Positions 38,667 through 47,779 of a stretch of DNA of 64,000 bases are shown here, piece after piece. Below the pieces are notes generated by a model. The model saw only the letters and a program-made list of their open reading frames with translations, was not told the origin of the DNA and did no database searches. The translations under genes were made by a program, and so were the position numbers. The stretch is taken from contig NZ_SIJH01000008.1 in NCBI RefSeq assembly GCF_004762095.1, forward strand, positions 102,741 through 166,740. Reading direction: 5' to 3'. This DNA is from Tabrizicola caldifontis (GTDB lineage Bacteria > Pseudomonadota > Alphaproteobacteria > Rhodobacterales > Rhodobacteraceae). How positions within the stretch are numbered: the first letter of the stretch is position 1; every line of letters starts with the position of its first letter.

Positions 38667-39479
38667 ATGACCTTTTCCGTTTCCGGCAAGACCGCCATCG
38701 TCACCGGCGCCGCAGCGGGCTTGGGCCTCGCCATCGCCCGGCATCTGGTGGACAAGGGCGCGAATGTCATGTTCGCAGACATCGATGAAGCCAGGCTGGA
38801 AGCCGAGGTGGGCGAGGAAGCCCGCGCGGAAGGCCCGATCCGCATGTTTGTGGGCGATCTGTGCGAAAAGCTGACCATCGCCAACCTTCTGTCGGCCACG
38901 CTGGATGCCTTCGATCGGGTTGACATCCTGGTGAATGCCAACCGGCGGATGGCGGTGTCGAACCCGCTCAACCCCGAGGAGGACGCGGTCGAGGATCTGC
39001 TGCGCCAGAATGTGATGACGGCGCTGCGAATGTCGCAGCTTACCGCCAGGCGGATGATCCAGCATGCCGAACGCAATGGCGTGGAAGAGGGTGCGATGCT
39101 GGGTTCGATCATCAACATCTCGTCGATCACCGCACAGGCGACCCGCCCCGAACTGCTGGCCTATTCCATGGCTGCGGCAGCCATGGACCAGATGACCCGC
39201 TCGCTGGCCGTGGCGCTGGCGTCGAAGGGAATCCGGGTGAACGCCGTCGCCTTCGGCAGCGTGATGAGCGCAAGCCTTCAGGCGGCGCTGAAGGAACATC
39301 CCGGTTGGCGCGACCAGATCGCCGGTACCACGCCGCTGCGCCGCATCGCCGCAGCATCCGAGGTGGCCGAGGCGGTGCAGTTCCTTGCCTCTGATGCGGC
39401 AGGGTTCGTAACCGGGCAGGTGCTGACGGTGGATGGCGGTCGCAGCCTGCTGGACGCCGTGGTCCCGCCTGCGCATTGA
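38667..39479 (+). CDS. SDR-family protein lacking the catalytic lysine
   Basis: A 270-residue short-chain dehydrogenase fold: nucleotide loop TGAAAGLG (13-20), Ser153 in INISSITAQ and Tyr166 in LLAYSMAAAAM. The Lys expected at Tyr+4 is Ala170, and the usual NNAG is NANRR. The C-terminal VTGQVLTVDGGRS is normal. It begins 9 bp after the methyltransferase gene, so they are likely co-transcribed. It may be an inactive or binding-only SDR. Substrate unknown. Confidence 0.85.
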   Translation: MTFSVSGKTAIVTGAAAGLGLAIARHLVDKGANVMFADIDEARLEAEVGEEARAEGPIRMFVGDLCEKLTIANLLSATLDAFDRVDILVNANRRMAVSNPLNPEEDAVEDLLRQNVMTALRMSQLTARRMIQHAERNGVEEGAMLGSIINISSITAQATRPELLAYSMAAAAMDQMTRSLAVALASKGIRVNAVAFGSVMSASLQAALKEHPGWRDQIAGTTPLRRIAAASEVAEAVQFLASDAAGFVTGQVLTVDGGRSLLDAVVPPAH

Positions 39480-39745
39480 GGCCCGGCCAACGCCTTCCCG
39501 GCCGACTGCGTCGCCTTCGTCGGAGCAATCGAGGCGAGGAGTGACGCAGGCATCGACGCGCACTTCCTGCGCGTTGGGCGGCCAGCTGCGCACAGAGCGG
39601 GGAGGCGCAATGACGCCACCCGCCTCACGCAGACAGCCAGCCGTTTACCCTGGTTGACGCCGCCTGCGCATCCACCGCACCTTTCGGCAGGATGGCCGTC
39701 ACCCTGGCCTGACCGGACCGCGGGCAGACGCCCGCGCGAGGGATG

Positions 39746-40138
39746 TCACTCTGGATATTGCGCCTTGCACTGGGCGATCACCGCTTCGGCCGCAAGGGCC
39801 AGCTCCTTCCGTTTGGACTTCAGGCTTTCCAGCTTTGCAGCCTCGGCATTCAGGTCGATCGCCTTCGGGCGCTCGACTGTCCGCGGGCGTTCCTTCAGGC
39901 AGGGGCGAGGCTTCAGCAGGGTCTGACCATCAACTGTCACGGACGTCAGGCAGGTATCCCAGGCTACATCGTATTCCGTAATTGTTTCAATAGCATAGCC
40001 GCGCTTAAGGTTGCCTTCGGTCTCGGCGATCAGCCGGTCCACCGTTCGCAGATCGCGCGTGCCGCGATTGATGCACTGTTCCTGCGGGGTGCCGCAGGCG
40101 AACAGAAGCAGCGGCAGGGCAAGGGCAATGCGTTTCAT
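39746..40138 (-). CDS. small lipoprotein of unknown function
   Basis: A 130-residue precursor with a lipoprotein signal: MKRIALALPLLLFACG, the lipobox being LFAC with Cys15 as the lipidated residue. The mature part contains three further Cys (QEQCINRG, WDTCLTS, CLKERP), a paired-Cys pattern, and a C-terminal charged helix. GGAGG precedes the start. It is divergent from hemF (76 bp between starts). I do not recognise the family. The 39480-39745 space after its 3' end holds no gene that I can support. Confidence 0.75.
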   Translation of the reverse strand: MKRIALALPLLLFACGTPQEQCINRGTRDLRTVDRLIAETEGNLKRGYAIETITEYDVAWDTCLTSVTVDGQTLLKPRPCLKERPRTVERPKAIDLNAEAAKLESLKSKRKELALAAEAVIAQCKAQYPE

Positions 40139-40214
40139 GCAGGCCTCCGCTCCGGGTGGAAAGCGTCGCGCCGGGGTGCTAGGCATGGCGCTGTCAACAG
40201 GTGGAGACACAAGG

Positions 40215-41081
40215 ATGACTGATCCCTTCGACAGCCGCAAGGCCCGCGCCGCCGAGTGGTTCCGCACCTTGCGCGACCTGATCGTTGCCGCATTCGAGGG
40301 GCTGGAGGATCGGGTTCCCGGCGAAGGCGCTGCGGGCCGGTTCGAGGTCACCCCCACCACCCGGGCAGACAATGGCGGCGGCGGGATCATGAGCGTCATG
40401 CGCGGTGGCCGGGTCTTTGAAAAGGTCGGGGTCAACTGGTCTGAAGTGCATGGAATCCTGGGAGAAAAGGCCCAGCGCGCCATGGCTGCGCGCGGTGTGC
40501 CCGGCATGGACCGCGACCCGCGATTCTGGGCCTCGGGCATCAGCCTGGTGGCGCACATGCAGAACCCGCATGCCCCGGCCGTGCACATGAATACCCGCAT
40601 GTTCTGGACCCCTGGCGCCGCATGGTTTGGCGGTGGGTCCGACCTGAACCCGGCCATCGAATATGCCGAGGACACCGCGCATTTCCACGCCACGATGCAG
40701 GCCGCATGCGACGCGCATTCGCCGGATTACTATGCGAAGTTCAAGGCCTGGGCCGACGAGTATTTCTTCGTCCCTCACCGTGGCCGGGCCCGGGGCGTCG
40801 GCGGGATCTTCTACGATGATCTGGACACCGGCGACTGGGAGGCCGATTTCGCCTTTACCCGTGCCGTGGGCGAGGCTTTCCTTCCCGCCTTCCTGCCCCT
40901 GGCCGAGAAACGCGCCACGATGCCTTTCACCGAGGCCGACCGGGAAACCCAGTTGCGCCACCGCGGGCTCTATGCCGAATACAACCTGGTCTATGACCGC
41001 GGCACGAAATTCGGGCTGGAGACGGGTCATGACGCCAACGCCGTACTGATGAGCCTGCCACCTGTGGCCAAGTGGTATTGA
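40215..41081 (+). CDS. hemF: oxygen-dependent coproporphyrinogen III oxidase
   Basis: A 288-residue aerobic enzyme converting coproporphyrinogen III to protoporphyrinogen IX in haem synthesis. Conserved segments: NGGGGIMSVMRGGRVFEKVG, HMNTRMFW, WFGGGSDLNP, and ADEYFFVPHRGRARGVGG followed by IFYDDLD. The start ATG 40215 gives MTDPFDSRKARAAEWF. It overlaps nothing and is followed after 2 bp by a small gene. Confidence 0.95.
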   Translation: MTDPFDSRKARAAEWFRTLRDLIVAAFEGLEDRVPGEGAAGRFEVTPTTRADNGGGGIMSVMRGGRVFEKVGVNWSEVHGILGEKAQRAMAARGVPGMDRDPRFWASGISLVAHMQNPHAPAVHMNTRMFWTPGAAWFGGGSDLNPAIEYAEDTAHFHATMQAACDAHSPDYYAKFKAWADEYFFVPHRGRARGVGGIFYDDLDTGDWEADFAFTRAVGEAFLPAFLPLAEKRATMPFTEADRETQLRHRGLYAEYNLVYDRGTKFGLETGHDANAVLMSLPPVAKWY

Positions 41082-41083
41082 GC

Positions 41084-41443
41084 ATGGCAGACATCACCAT
41101 CCGTGCGCTTTACGGTTCGGTTGTCGAGGACGAAGGCCAGCTTTTCGTCGGCTTCGCGGCGGGCGAGGACGAGGCCGAGGGCTATGTGATGTTCCGTCAG
41201 CCCCTTGAAGGCGGCCCGGTCTGGTTCGAGGTCGATGACGAGACCTTCGGTGCGGAAGAGGCCGTAGCGCAGGTCGTACGGGGGCCGCAGGGCCTGGAGA
41301 TCACGCTGAGGCCCGATCAGGCAGCAACCTTTGGCTGGGCAGAACGCATCGCCGTCCGGATCGGCCCGGATTGCGAAGACGCCGAACCCGCCCTTGCCGC
41401 GCTGCGCGACATGCTCGGGTCGCGGTGGCGGGATCAGGTCTGA
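41084..41443 (+). CDS. small protein, possible Imm10-like fold
   Basis: A 119-residue acidic protein directly after hemF (2-bp gap). Its order of elements, EGQLFVGFAAGEDEAEGYVMF, then VWFEVDDE, then LEITLRPDQAATFG and an acidic C-terminal helix, resembles Imm10-type proteins as I remember them. No toxin gene is adjacent, so it would be an orphan or a housekeeping relative. This is a weak assignment; treat as hypothetical. Codon use and start context support a real gene. Confidence 0.6.
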   Translation: MADITIRALYGSVVEDEGQLFVGFAAGEDEAEGYVMFRQPLEGGPVWFEVDDETFGAEEAVAQVVRGPQGLEITLRPDQAATFGWAERIAVRIGPDCEDAEPALAALRDMLGSRWRDQV

Positions 41444-41465
41444 GGCAGGGTCTGCCTTCCGGAAA

Positions 41466-42023
41466 TCAGGTGATTTCCCCCGGTTTGCCGATGGCAGCCT
41501 CGGCGCGCAGGGCCTGCATCAGCTCGTCCAGCGCCTTGCGGTAGCGCGCGTCGATCAGGCGGCCCTGCGGGTCGAATGCGCTGCTGGAGTCGGCCACCAG
41601 AACCTCTGGACCGGTCAGCAGGCGGGGGCGGAACGGGGTCAGCATCAGACGCAGGGCAAACTGGCTGCGGTCACCTCCGCCCCGCCCGTCGGCGGCCGAG
41701 ACGATCGCCACCGGCTTGTTGCGGAACGGTGCGCCCCTGGTCCGACTGACCCAGTCCAGAGCGTTCTTAAGCACTCCGGGCGGCGCCTTGTTGTATTCCG
41801 GCGTGGCAATCACGATTGCATCCGCCTCGGCGATCTGGTCGGCAAGTGCCTGGACCGCGGGCGGGATCCCGCTGGCGTTCTCGAGATCGCCGTCATAAAG
41901 CGGCAGACGCAGGTTTGCCTCGGTATGCCGGGCCTCGCCGAAGGCACGGCGGGCCTCGGCAAGCAGCAGTCGGTTGGTCGAGGCGGCGCGCAGCGCACCG
42001 GGGATGCCGAGAAGGGTAAGCAT
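41466..42023 (-). CDS. NADPH-dependent FMN reductase family protein
   Basis: A 185-residue flavodoxin-like protein. The FMN phosphate loop is GIPGALRAASTNRLLL at the N-terminus, and the second FMN contact is IVIATPEYNKAPPGVLKNALDW near residue 72. Family members reduce FMN, quinones, chromate or azo dyes with NADPH. The substrate is not defined. It faces away from smc. Confidence 0.9.
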   Translation of the reverse strand: MLTLLGIPGALRAASTNRLLLAEARRAFGEARHTEANLRLPLYDGDLENASGIPPAVQALADQIAEADAIVIATPEYNKAPPGVLKNALDWVSRTRGAPFRNKPVAIVSAADGRGGGDRSQFALRLMLTPFRPRLLTGPEVLVADSSSAFDPQGRLIDARYRKALDELMQALRAEAAIGKPGEIT

Positions 42024-42532
42024 GCAGAACTTTCCGCTGTCGAAACGCAGTTAGGGCCATTGGTCGTGCCGGGCAAGTCCGGGTCGAACAGGGGCGCTGC
42101 GCAGGGTCACGGCCGGAAAGCCCGCCGCACGAAGGGTGCCGGAAAGGCGGCAGCGACCGCCGTCCCGACCATGCCCCCGCCACCGAATGGGCCGGCGCCG
42201 CGCGCCATCGGAAAGGCACGGGCGGTGCCAACGCGACCGGTGGCGAATTTCGGTGCGCGCGTCGTTCGAAGTGCAGGAACGGCCGCGAAGCCCCGGTCCA
42301 TGGCTGGCACCGGAACCTTGCCTGTCCGTTACCGCCCCGGAAATGGCCTGCAACATGCCGGTAGCGGCAAATCCCCATCGGTCGCAACGCGATTTGCGCA
42401 GAAAGCACACGCGCGAGGAATGCGCGCAACATCTTGGGGATAACGGGCAAGGTCCGGCCAGATCGTGGGGGCTTGGGTTGACTCTGGCCAGGTGCGGCCG
42501 GAACATCTGGCAAAGCGACTCGTGAGGTTTCC
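42024..42532. other. 509-bp intergenic region before smc
   Basis: No gene here is well supported. The best candidate is a minus-strand frame of 67 codons (42107-42310, GTG start, AAGG upstream) coding a Gly/Ala/Pro-rich peptide with FGGGGMVGTAVAAAF near its end; I judge it about one chance in five. The smc ribosome binding site (GTGAGG) and presumably its promoter are at the right end. No clear repeat or RNA gene is visible. Confidence 0.4.
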
Positions 42533-45500
42533 TTGCGCCTGACCCGGCTGCGGCTGAACGGCTTCAAAAGTTTCGTCGACCCCACGGATCTGGTGATCCA
42601 CGAGGGGCTGACGGGAATTGTTGGCCCAAACGGCTGTGGCAAGTCAAACCTGCTGGAGGCCCTGCGCTGGGTCATGGGCGAGAACCGCCCCAGCGCCATG
42701 CGCGGCGGCGGCATGGAGGACGTGATCTTCAACGGCGCCGCCACCCGTGGCGCGCGGCATTTCGCCGAAGTGGCGCTGGTGATTGACAACTCCGACCGTC
42801 TCGCGCCGGCCGGTTTCAATGATGCCGACCAGATCGAGATCGTGCGGCGAATCACCCGGGATGCGGGCTCGGCCTATCGTGCGAACTCGAAGGAGGTCCG
42901 CGCGCGCGACGTGCAGATGCTGTTCGCCGATGCCTCGACCGGGGCGCACAGCCCGGCGCTGGTGCGCCAGGGGCAGATTTCCGAACTGATCAACGCCAAG
43001 CCCAAGGCCCGCCGCCGCGTGCTTGAAGAGGCCGCCGGGATCAGTGGGCTTTACGCGCGCCGGCACGAGGCGGAACTGAAACTTGCCGGCACCGAGGCGA
43101 ACCTGACCCGCGTGGACGATGTGCTGGAACAGCTGGCGCAGCAGCTGTCGGTGCTGACCCGGCAGGCCAAGCAGGCCGCGCGCTACCGCGAGATTTCCGA
43201 AGAATTGCGCAAGTCCGAAGGCATGCTGCTCTGGCGCCGCTGGCGCGAGGCCGACGAGGCGCGCGCCCAGGCCGAGGCCGTGCTGCGCGAACGCCTGATC
43301 GCCCAGCACCAGGCCGAGGCGGCGGCGCGTGCAGCGGCCAAGGCGCGCGAGGCGGCCGAGGACGCCCTGCCGCCCCGGCGCGAGGAAGAGGCGATCGCCA
43401 GCGCCATCCTGCAGCGCCTCGTCCTGCAACGCGACGCACTGGGCGACCAGGAGGCCCGCGCCCTGGCGCAGATCGACACGCTGAAGGGCCGGATCGAGCA
43501 GCTGACCCGCGACATGGAGCGCGAGGCGGGCCTGAACCGCGACGCGGGCGAGGTGATCGAGCGGCTGGAATGGGAGATCGAGCAGCTGGCCCGCGCCCAT
43601 GACGGGCACGACGAAAGGCTTGCCGAAGCTGTGGAGGCCGCGCGCGAGGCGGGCGCCGTGCTGGCCGAGCGCGAGGCGGCGCTGGCCGAGCTGACCGAGG
43701 ATGCAGCTCGGCTGGCGGCGCGGCACCAGTCCACCCAGCGGATGCTGGCCGACACGCGGTCGGTGCTCGACCGCGCCGAGGAGCAGGCCGCCGCAGCCCG
43801 CGAGGCGGTGGCCGCCGCGACCGGGGCGCTGGAAGCGGCGGGCGAGGCCTTCGCGGCCGCCGAAGAGGCGCAGGAAGCCGCCGTGGCCGAGACAGAGGCG
43901 ACCGAGGCCGCGCTGGAAGAAGCCGAGGCCGCCCGGGCCGAGACCCAGGGCCGCGAGGCCGAAGCCCGCGCCGCCCGCTCGGCCGCGGAAGGCGAGGCTT
44001 CGGCGCTGCGGGCCGAAGTCGCGGCGCTGGCGCGGCTGGTAGAGCGGGAATCGCAGGCAGGCCATCAGCTTCTCGACCGGCTTGAGGTGGAGCCGGGCTA
44101 TGAAAAGGCGCTGGGCGCGGCCCTGGCAGACGACCTTCGCGCCCCCGAAGTCGGCGGCGATGCACGGTCGGGATGGGCCGTGCTTCCCCCCTACGACGAT
44201 GCGCAACCCCTGCCCGCCGGGGCCGAGCCGCTTGGCGCCCGGGTGAAGGCCCCGGCGGTGCTGGCGCGGCGCTTGTCACAGATCGGTCTGGTCAGCCGTG
44301 AACAAGGCTTCCAGCTTCAGGCGGACCTGCGGCCGGGGCAGCGGCTGGTCAGTCTCGAAGGCGATCTCTGGCGCTGGGACGGCTTCCGCGCCGGGGCCGA
44401 GGACGCCCCCTCGGCGGCGGCGCTGCGCCTGCAGCAGCTCAACCGCCTCGTGCAGCTGAAGCGCGATCTGGAAGAGGTCGCCGCCCGCGCCGATGGCGCC
44501 CGGCAGGCCCATGAGGCCCTGCAGGCGCGGCTTCAGGATCTCGCCACCGCCGACCAGCGCGCCCGCGAAGCCCGGCGCGCGGCGGATGCGCGCCTGGCCG
44601 AGGCGAACCGGGCGCTTGCCCGGGCCGAAGCCGACCGCTCGATTGCCGGGGGCAAGCTGGAAGCGGCGAAGCTGGCCGTCAGCCGCTTCGAGGACGAGGC
44701 GATGGCCGCCCGTGCCCGGCTGAAGGAGGCCGAGGCGGCCATGGCCGATCTGGGCGATCTGGACGCCGCGCGGGGGGCGGTCGAGGCCGCGAAGATCACC
44801 GTCGAGGCCGCGCGCATCACCATGATGACCCGCCGCTCGGCCCAGGACGAGCTGCGCCGCGAGGGCGAGGCGCGGGTGCGGCGCCGGCAGGAGGCGGTGA
44901 AGGAACTCTCGGGCTGGAAGCACCGGCTGGAGACCGCAGCGAAGCGCACCGAGGAACTGACCGAACGCCGTGCCGAGACCGAGGCGGAACTGGCCGAGGC
45001 GATGCTGGCACCGGAGGAAATCGCCGCCCGGCGCGACGAGCTGGTCGAGGCCATCGCCGAGGCCGAAGAGCGCCGTCGCCGCGCCGCCGATGCCCTGGCG
45101 GAGGCCGAGGGAAGCTTGCGTGAGGCCGCCATGGCCGAACGCGAGGCCGAACGCCTGGCCGGCGAGGCCCGCGAGGCCCGCGCCCGTGCCGAGGCCCGGC
45201 TGGATGCCGCGCGCGAGGGCGTGGCGCTGGCCGCCGAGCGCATCGCCGAGGAAGACGACCGGACGCCGGACGAACTGCTCGCTTCCCTGCGCACCGACCC
45301 CGACAAGATGCCCGACGCCGAGACGCTGGATCACGAGGTGATCCGCCTGAAACGCCAGCGCGAGGCCCTGGGTGCGGTGAACCTGCGCGCGGAAGAGGAC
45401 GCCAGGGCGGTCGAGGCCGAATACGACACGCTGGCCGCCGAAAAGGCTGATCTCGAAGAGGCGGTGAAGAAGCTGCGCGCCGGGATCGCGGGGCTGAACA

Positions 45501-45988
45501 AGGAGGGGCGCGAGCGGCTGCTGACGGCCTTCGAGCAGGTGAATGCCAATTTCTCGACGCTTTTCACCCATCTCTTCGGCGGGGGCGAGGCGCGGCTGGT
45601 GCTGGTCGAGTCCGACGATCCGCTGGAGGCGGGGCTCGAGATCCTCTGCCAGCCGCCCGGCAAGAAGCTGGCGACGCTTTCGCTGCTGTCGGGGGGCGAA
45701 CAGACGCTGACCGCGCTGGCGCTGATCTTCGGGGTGTTCCTCGTCAATCCCGCGCCGATCTGCGTGCTGGACGAGGTGGATGCGCCACTGGACGACGCCA
45801 ACGTGACACGCTTCTGCGACCTGCTGGACGAGATGACCCGCCGGACCGAGACGCGCTTCCTCATCATCACCCACCATGCCGTGACCATGGCCCGGATGGA
45901 CCGGCTGTTCGGGGTGACGATGCAGGAACAGGGGGTGAGCCAGCTGGTCTCGGTGGACCTCAAGAAGGCCGAGGCACTGGTTGCTTGA
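42533..45988 (+). CDS. smc: chromosome segregation protein SMC
   Basis: An 1151-residue condensin ATPase. N-terminal head: MRLTRLRLNGFKSFVDPTDL and Walker A GPNGCGKSN; two long coiled-coil arms (about 165-500 and 640-980) flank a hinge (about 505-635). The C-terminal head has signature LLSGGEQTLTALAL and Walker B ICVLDEVDAPLDD. It organises and segregates the chromosome with ScpA/B. Start is TTG 42533 with GAGG just upstream. The coiled coils are extremely Ala/Glu/Arg-rich, which produces long spurious frames on the other strand. Confidence 0.96.
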   Translation: MRLTRLRLNGFKSFVDPTDLVIHEGLTGIVGPNGCGKSNLLEALRWVMGENRPSAMRGGGMEDVIFNGAATRGARHFAEVALVIDNSDRLAPAGFNDADQIEIVRRITRDAGSAYRANSKEVRARDVQMLFADASTGAHSPALVRQGQISELINAKPKARRRVLEEAAGISGLYARRHEAELKLAGTEANLTRVDDVLEQLAQQLSVLTRQAKQAARYREISEELRKSEGMLLWRRWREADEARAQAEAVLRERLIAQHQAEAAARAAAKAREAAEDALPPRREEEAIASAILQRLVLQRDALGDQEARALAQIDTLKGRIEQLTRDMEREAGLNRDAGEVIERLEWEIEQLARAHDGHDERLAEAVEAAREAGAVLAEREAALAELTEDAARLAARHQSTQRMLADTRSVLDRAEEQAAAAREAVAAATGALEAAGEAFAAAEEAQEAAVAETEATEAALEEAEAARAETQGREAEARAARSAAEGEASALRAEVAALARLVERESQAGHQLLDRLEVEPGYEKALGAALADDLRAPEVGGDARSGWAVLPPYDDAQPLPAGAEPLGARVKAPAVLARRLSQIGLVSREQGFQLQADLRPGQRLVSLEGDLWRWDGFRAGAEDAPSAAALRLQQLNRLVQLKRDLEEVAARADGARQAHEALQARLQDLATADQRAREARRAADARLAEANRALARAEADRSIAGGKLEAAKLAVSRFEDEAMAARARLKEAEAAMADLGDLDAARGAVEAAKITVEAARITMMTRRSAQDELRREGEARVRRRQEAVKELSGWKHRLETAAKRTEELTERRAETEAELAEAMLAPEEIAARRDELVEAIAEAEERRRRAADALAEAEGSLREAAMAEREAERLAGEAREARARAEARLDAAREGVALAAERIAEEDDRTPDELLASLRTDPDKMPDAETLDHEVIRLKRQREALGAVNLRAEEDARAVEAEYDTLAAEKADLEEAVKKLRAGIAGLNKEGRERLLTAFEQVNANFSTLFTHLFGGGEARLVLVESDDPLEAGLEILCQPPGKKLATLSLLSGGEQTLTALALIFGVFLVNPAPICVLDEVDAPLDDANVTRFCDLLDEMTRRTETRFLIITHHAVTMARMDRLFGVTMQEQGVSQLVSVDLKKAEALVA

Positions 45989-46001
45989 GTCGCGCTTGAC
46001 C

Positions 46002-46031
46002 GTTCTGCCGGTCATCGGAAACGGGCAGAAC
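46002..46031 (+). terminator. hairpin after smc
   Basis: GTTCTGCC and GGCAGAAC arms, 8 bp, enclose a 14-nt loop 13 bases after the smc stop. No T run follows, so it is at best a weak or Rho-assisted terminator separating smc from the methylated-amine genes. Confidence 0.35.
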
Positions 46032-46171
46032 AGGTGATGGGGCGACGCCCCCTGTTGCGCTGCCCGGTTCTGACTCCCCTTCACGATCCTGCGTCTTGGC
46101 GGGTGCAATGCCGATCGGGGCTGCGGCAGATGCAGCCGATGGATGATGGCAGAATCGGACGATCCTTTGGC

Positions 46172-46194
46172 GAAAACGAATGAGTTTTCCCGAC
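46172..46194. promoter_or_regulatory. inverted repeat upstream of the sox/mgd operon
   Basis: GAAAAC and GTTTTC arms (46172-46177 and 46184-46189) flank a 6-bp spacer, running into TTTTCCCGAC (46185-46194). The last ten bases are identical to the left arm of the site at 55546. It lies 40 bp before the operon's first start codon. A candidate binding site for the XRE-cupin regulator encoded downstream. Confidence 0.4.
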
Positions 46195-46231
46195 TTGCTG
46201 CCCCTAGAACAGGGCAAACAGGAGGTCGGGC

Positions 46232-47482
46232 GTGCGCTATTCCGGATTTCGGGTCATTGCCGAGGCACTTACGGGGCACAAGGGCTGGAAGCCGGTCTGG
46301 AGAGATCCGGCACCGCAGGCCGAATATGACTACATCATCGTCGGCGGTGGCGGGCACGGGCTGGCCACCGCCTACTACCTTGCCAAGGAATTCGGCCAGT
46401 CGCGCATCGCGGTGCTGGAGAAGGGGTATCTTGGCGGCGGCAACGTCGGCCGCAACACGACGATCATCCGGTCGAACTATCTGCTCGACGGCAACGAGCC
46501 CTTCTACGAGTTCAGCCTGAAACTGTGGGAGGGGCTGGAGCAGGATTTCAACTACAACGCCATGGTCAGCCAGCGCGGGATAATCAACCTGATCCACACC
46601 GACGCCCAGCGCGATGCGTTCACCCGGCGTGGCAATGCGATGCGGCTGCATGGCGCGGATGCCGAGCTGCTCAGCCGCGAACAGGTGCGCAAGATGTATC
46701 CCTGGCTGAACTTCGACAACGCCCGCTTCCCGATCAAGGGCGCGCTGATGCAGCGCCGGGGCGGAACGGTGCGGCACGACGCTGTGGCGTGGGGCTATGC
46801 GCGCGGTGCCGACATGCGCGGCGTGGATCTGATCCAGAATTGCGAAGTCACCGGCATGCGGATCGAGAATGGCCGCATCAAGGGGGTAGAGACGACGCGC
46901 GGCTACATCGGCGCGAAAAAGGTAGGTGTGGCGGTGGCCGGGTCGTCCTCGAAGGTCATGGCACATGCCGGGATGCGCCTGCCGATCGAGTCCCACGTCC
47001 TGCAAGCCTTTGTTTCCGAAGGTTTGAAGCCCCTGATCGACGGCGTGATGACCTTCGGCGCGGGGCATTTCTACGTCAGCCAGTCCGACAAGGGCGGCCT
47101 TGTCTTCGGCGGCGACATCGACGGCTACAACTCTTATGCTCAGCGCGGCAATCTGCCGGTGATCGAGGACGTGGCCGAAGGCGGCATGGCGCTGATGCCG
47201 GCCATCGGGCGGGTGCGGCTTTTGCGCACCTGGGGGGGGATCATGGACATGTCGATGGACGGCTCTCCCTTCATCGACAAGACCCACATCGAGGGCCTCT
47301 ATTTCAACGGTGGCTGGTGCTACGGCGGGTTCAAGGCGACACCCGCCAGCGGCTGGTGCTTCGCACACCTCATGGCAAAGGACGAGCCGCACAAGACCGC
47401 GACCGCCTATCGGCTCGACCGTTTCCTGAAGGGCCGGATGATCGACGAAAAGGGCCAGGGTGCCCAGCCGAACCTGCACTGA
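46232..47482 (+). CDS. soxB: N-methylglutamate dehydrogenase / sarcosine oxidase beta-like subunit
   Basis: A 416-residue FAD-dependent amine oxidase subunit. FAD loop DYIIVGGGGHGLATAYYLA near residue 31; RNTTIIRSNY after it is the family FMN/FAD contact area. Within heterotetrameric sarcosine oxidase this subunit oxidises the N-methyl group. Because the cluster also holds N-methylglutamate synthase and gamma-glutamylmethylamide synthetase genes, the complex is more likely N-methylglutamate dehydrogenase (called mgdA in methylotrophs), giving glutamate and a folate-bound one-carbon unit. GTG 46232 follows GGAGG at seven bases. Confidence 0.9.
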   Translation: MRYSGFRVIAEALTGHKGWKPVWRDPAPQAEYDYIIVGGGGHGLATAYYLAKEFGQSRIAVLEKGYLGGGNVGRNTTIIRSNYLLDGNEPFYEFSLKLWEGLEQDFNYNAMVSQRGIINLIHTDAQRDAFTRRGNAMRLHGADAELLSREQVRKMYPWLNFDNARFPIKGALMQRRGGTVRHDAVAWGYARGADMRGVDLIQNCEVTGMRIENGRIKGVETTRGYIGAKKVGVAVAGSSSKVMAHAGMRLPIESHVLQAFVSEGLKPLIDGVMTFGAGHFYVSQSDKGGLVFGGDIDGYNSYAQRGNLPVIEDVAEGGMALMPAIGRVRLLRTWGGIMDMSMDGSPFIDKTHIEGLYFNGGWCYGGFKATPASGWCFAHLMAKDEPHKTATAYRLDRFLKGRMIDEKGQGAQPNLH

Positions 47483-47494
47483 AGGCATGAACGA

Positions 47495-47779
47495 ATGATC
47501 ATTCACCATCCGATTCTCGGACCGCGCGACGCGCAGGAATTCGTCTATCTTGGCGACGCATCCCTGATCGACCGCCCCGACGGCATGACGGCAGGCATCG
47601 AGGAATTCCACGAATACCTGTACCAGCGCACCAACCCGGCGGGCGAACACCGGGAGCTCTGGTATCACGAACAAGGCGACCGGTCGTGGCTGGTGGTCAC
47701 GCGCAACACGGTGACGCACGAGATCACGAAGGTCGAACTCGCCCGGGACGTGGCGCGCAGCAGGGGACGGTCGAAATGA
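47495..47779 (+). CDS. soxD: sarcosine oxidase/N-methylglutamate dehydrogenase delta subunit, zinc ligands lost
   Basis: A 94-residue delta subunit. In the classical protein, Cys-x-x-Cys near the start, a His and a later Cys bind zinc. Here the start is MIIHHPILGPRD (His5 and Leu8 where the Cys pair is expected) and the later site is YHEQGDRSW (His58 kept, Asp62 for Cys). The rest, including TRNTVTHEITKVELARDV, is well conserved. It overlaps the alpha subunit gene by four bases. The loss is probably a subfamily trait, not decay. Confidence 0.9.
   Translation: MIIHHPILGPRDAQEFVYLGDASLIDRPDGMTAGIEEFHEYLYQRTNPAGEHRELWYHEQGDRSWLVVTRNTVTHEITKVELARDVARSRGRSK

Noticed and set aside
39480..39745. 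Possible gene or RNA in the 266-bp space between the SDR gene and the lipoprotein gene
   Set aside because: Open frames here are antisense or lack start context and family similarity, and I see no tRNA-like or stable RNA structure.
44276..47719. Very long minus-strand open frame (over 1100 codons) across smc and the beta-subunit gene
   Set aside because: It is the antisense shadow of the Ala/Glu/Arg-rich SMC coiled coil and the following gene. Its translation is a His/Gln/Gly/Leu/Arg-rich mix with no domain, and it spans two genes clearly coded on the plus strand.
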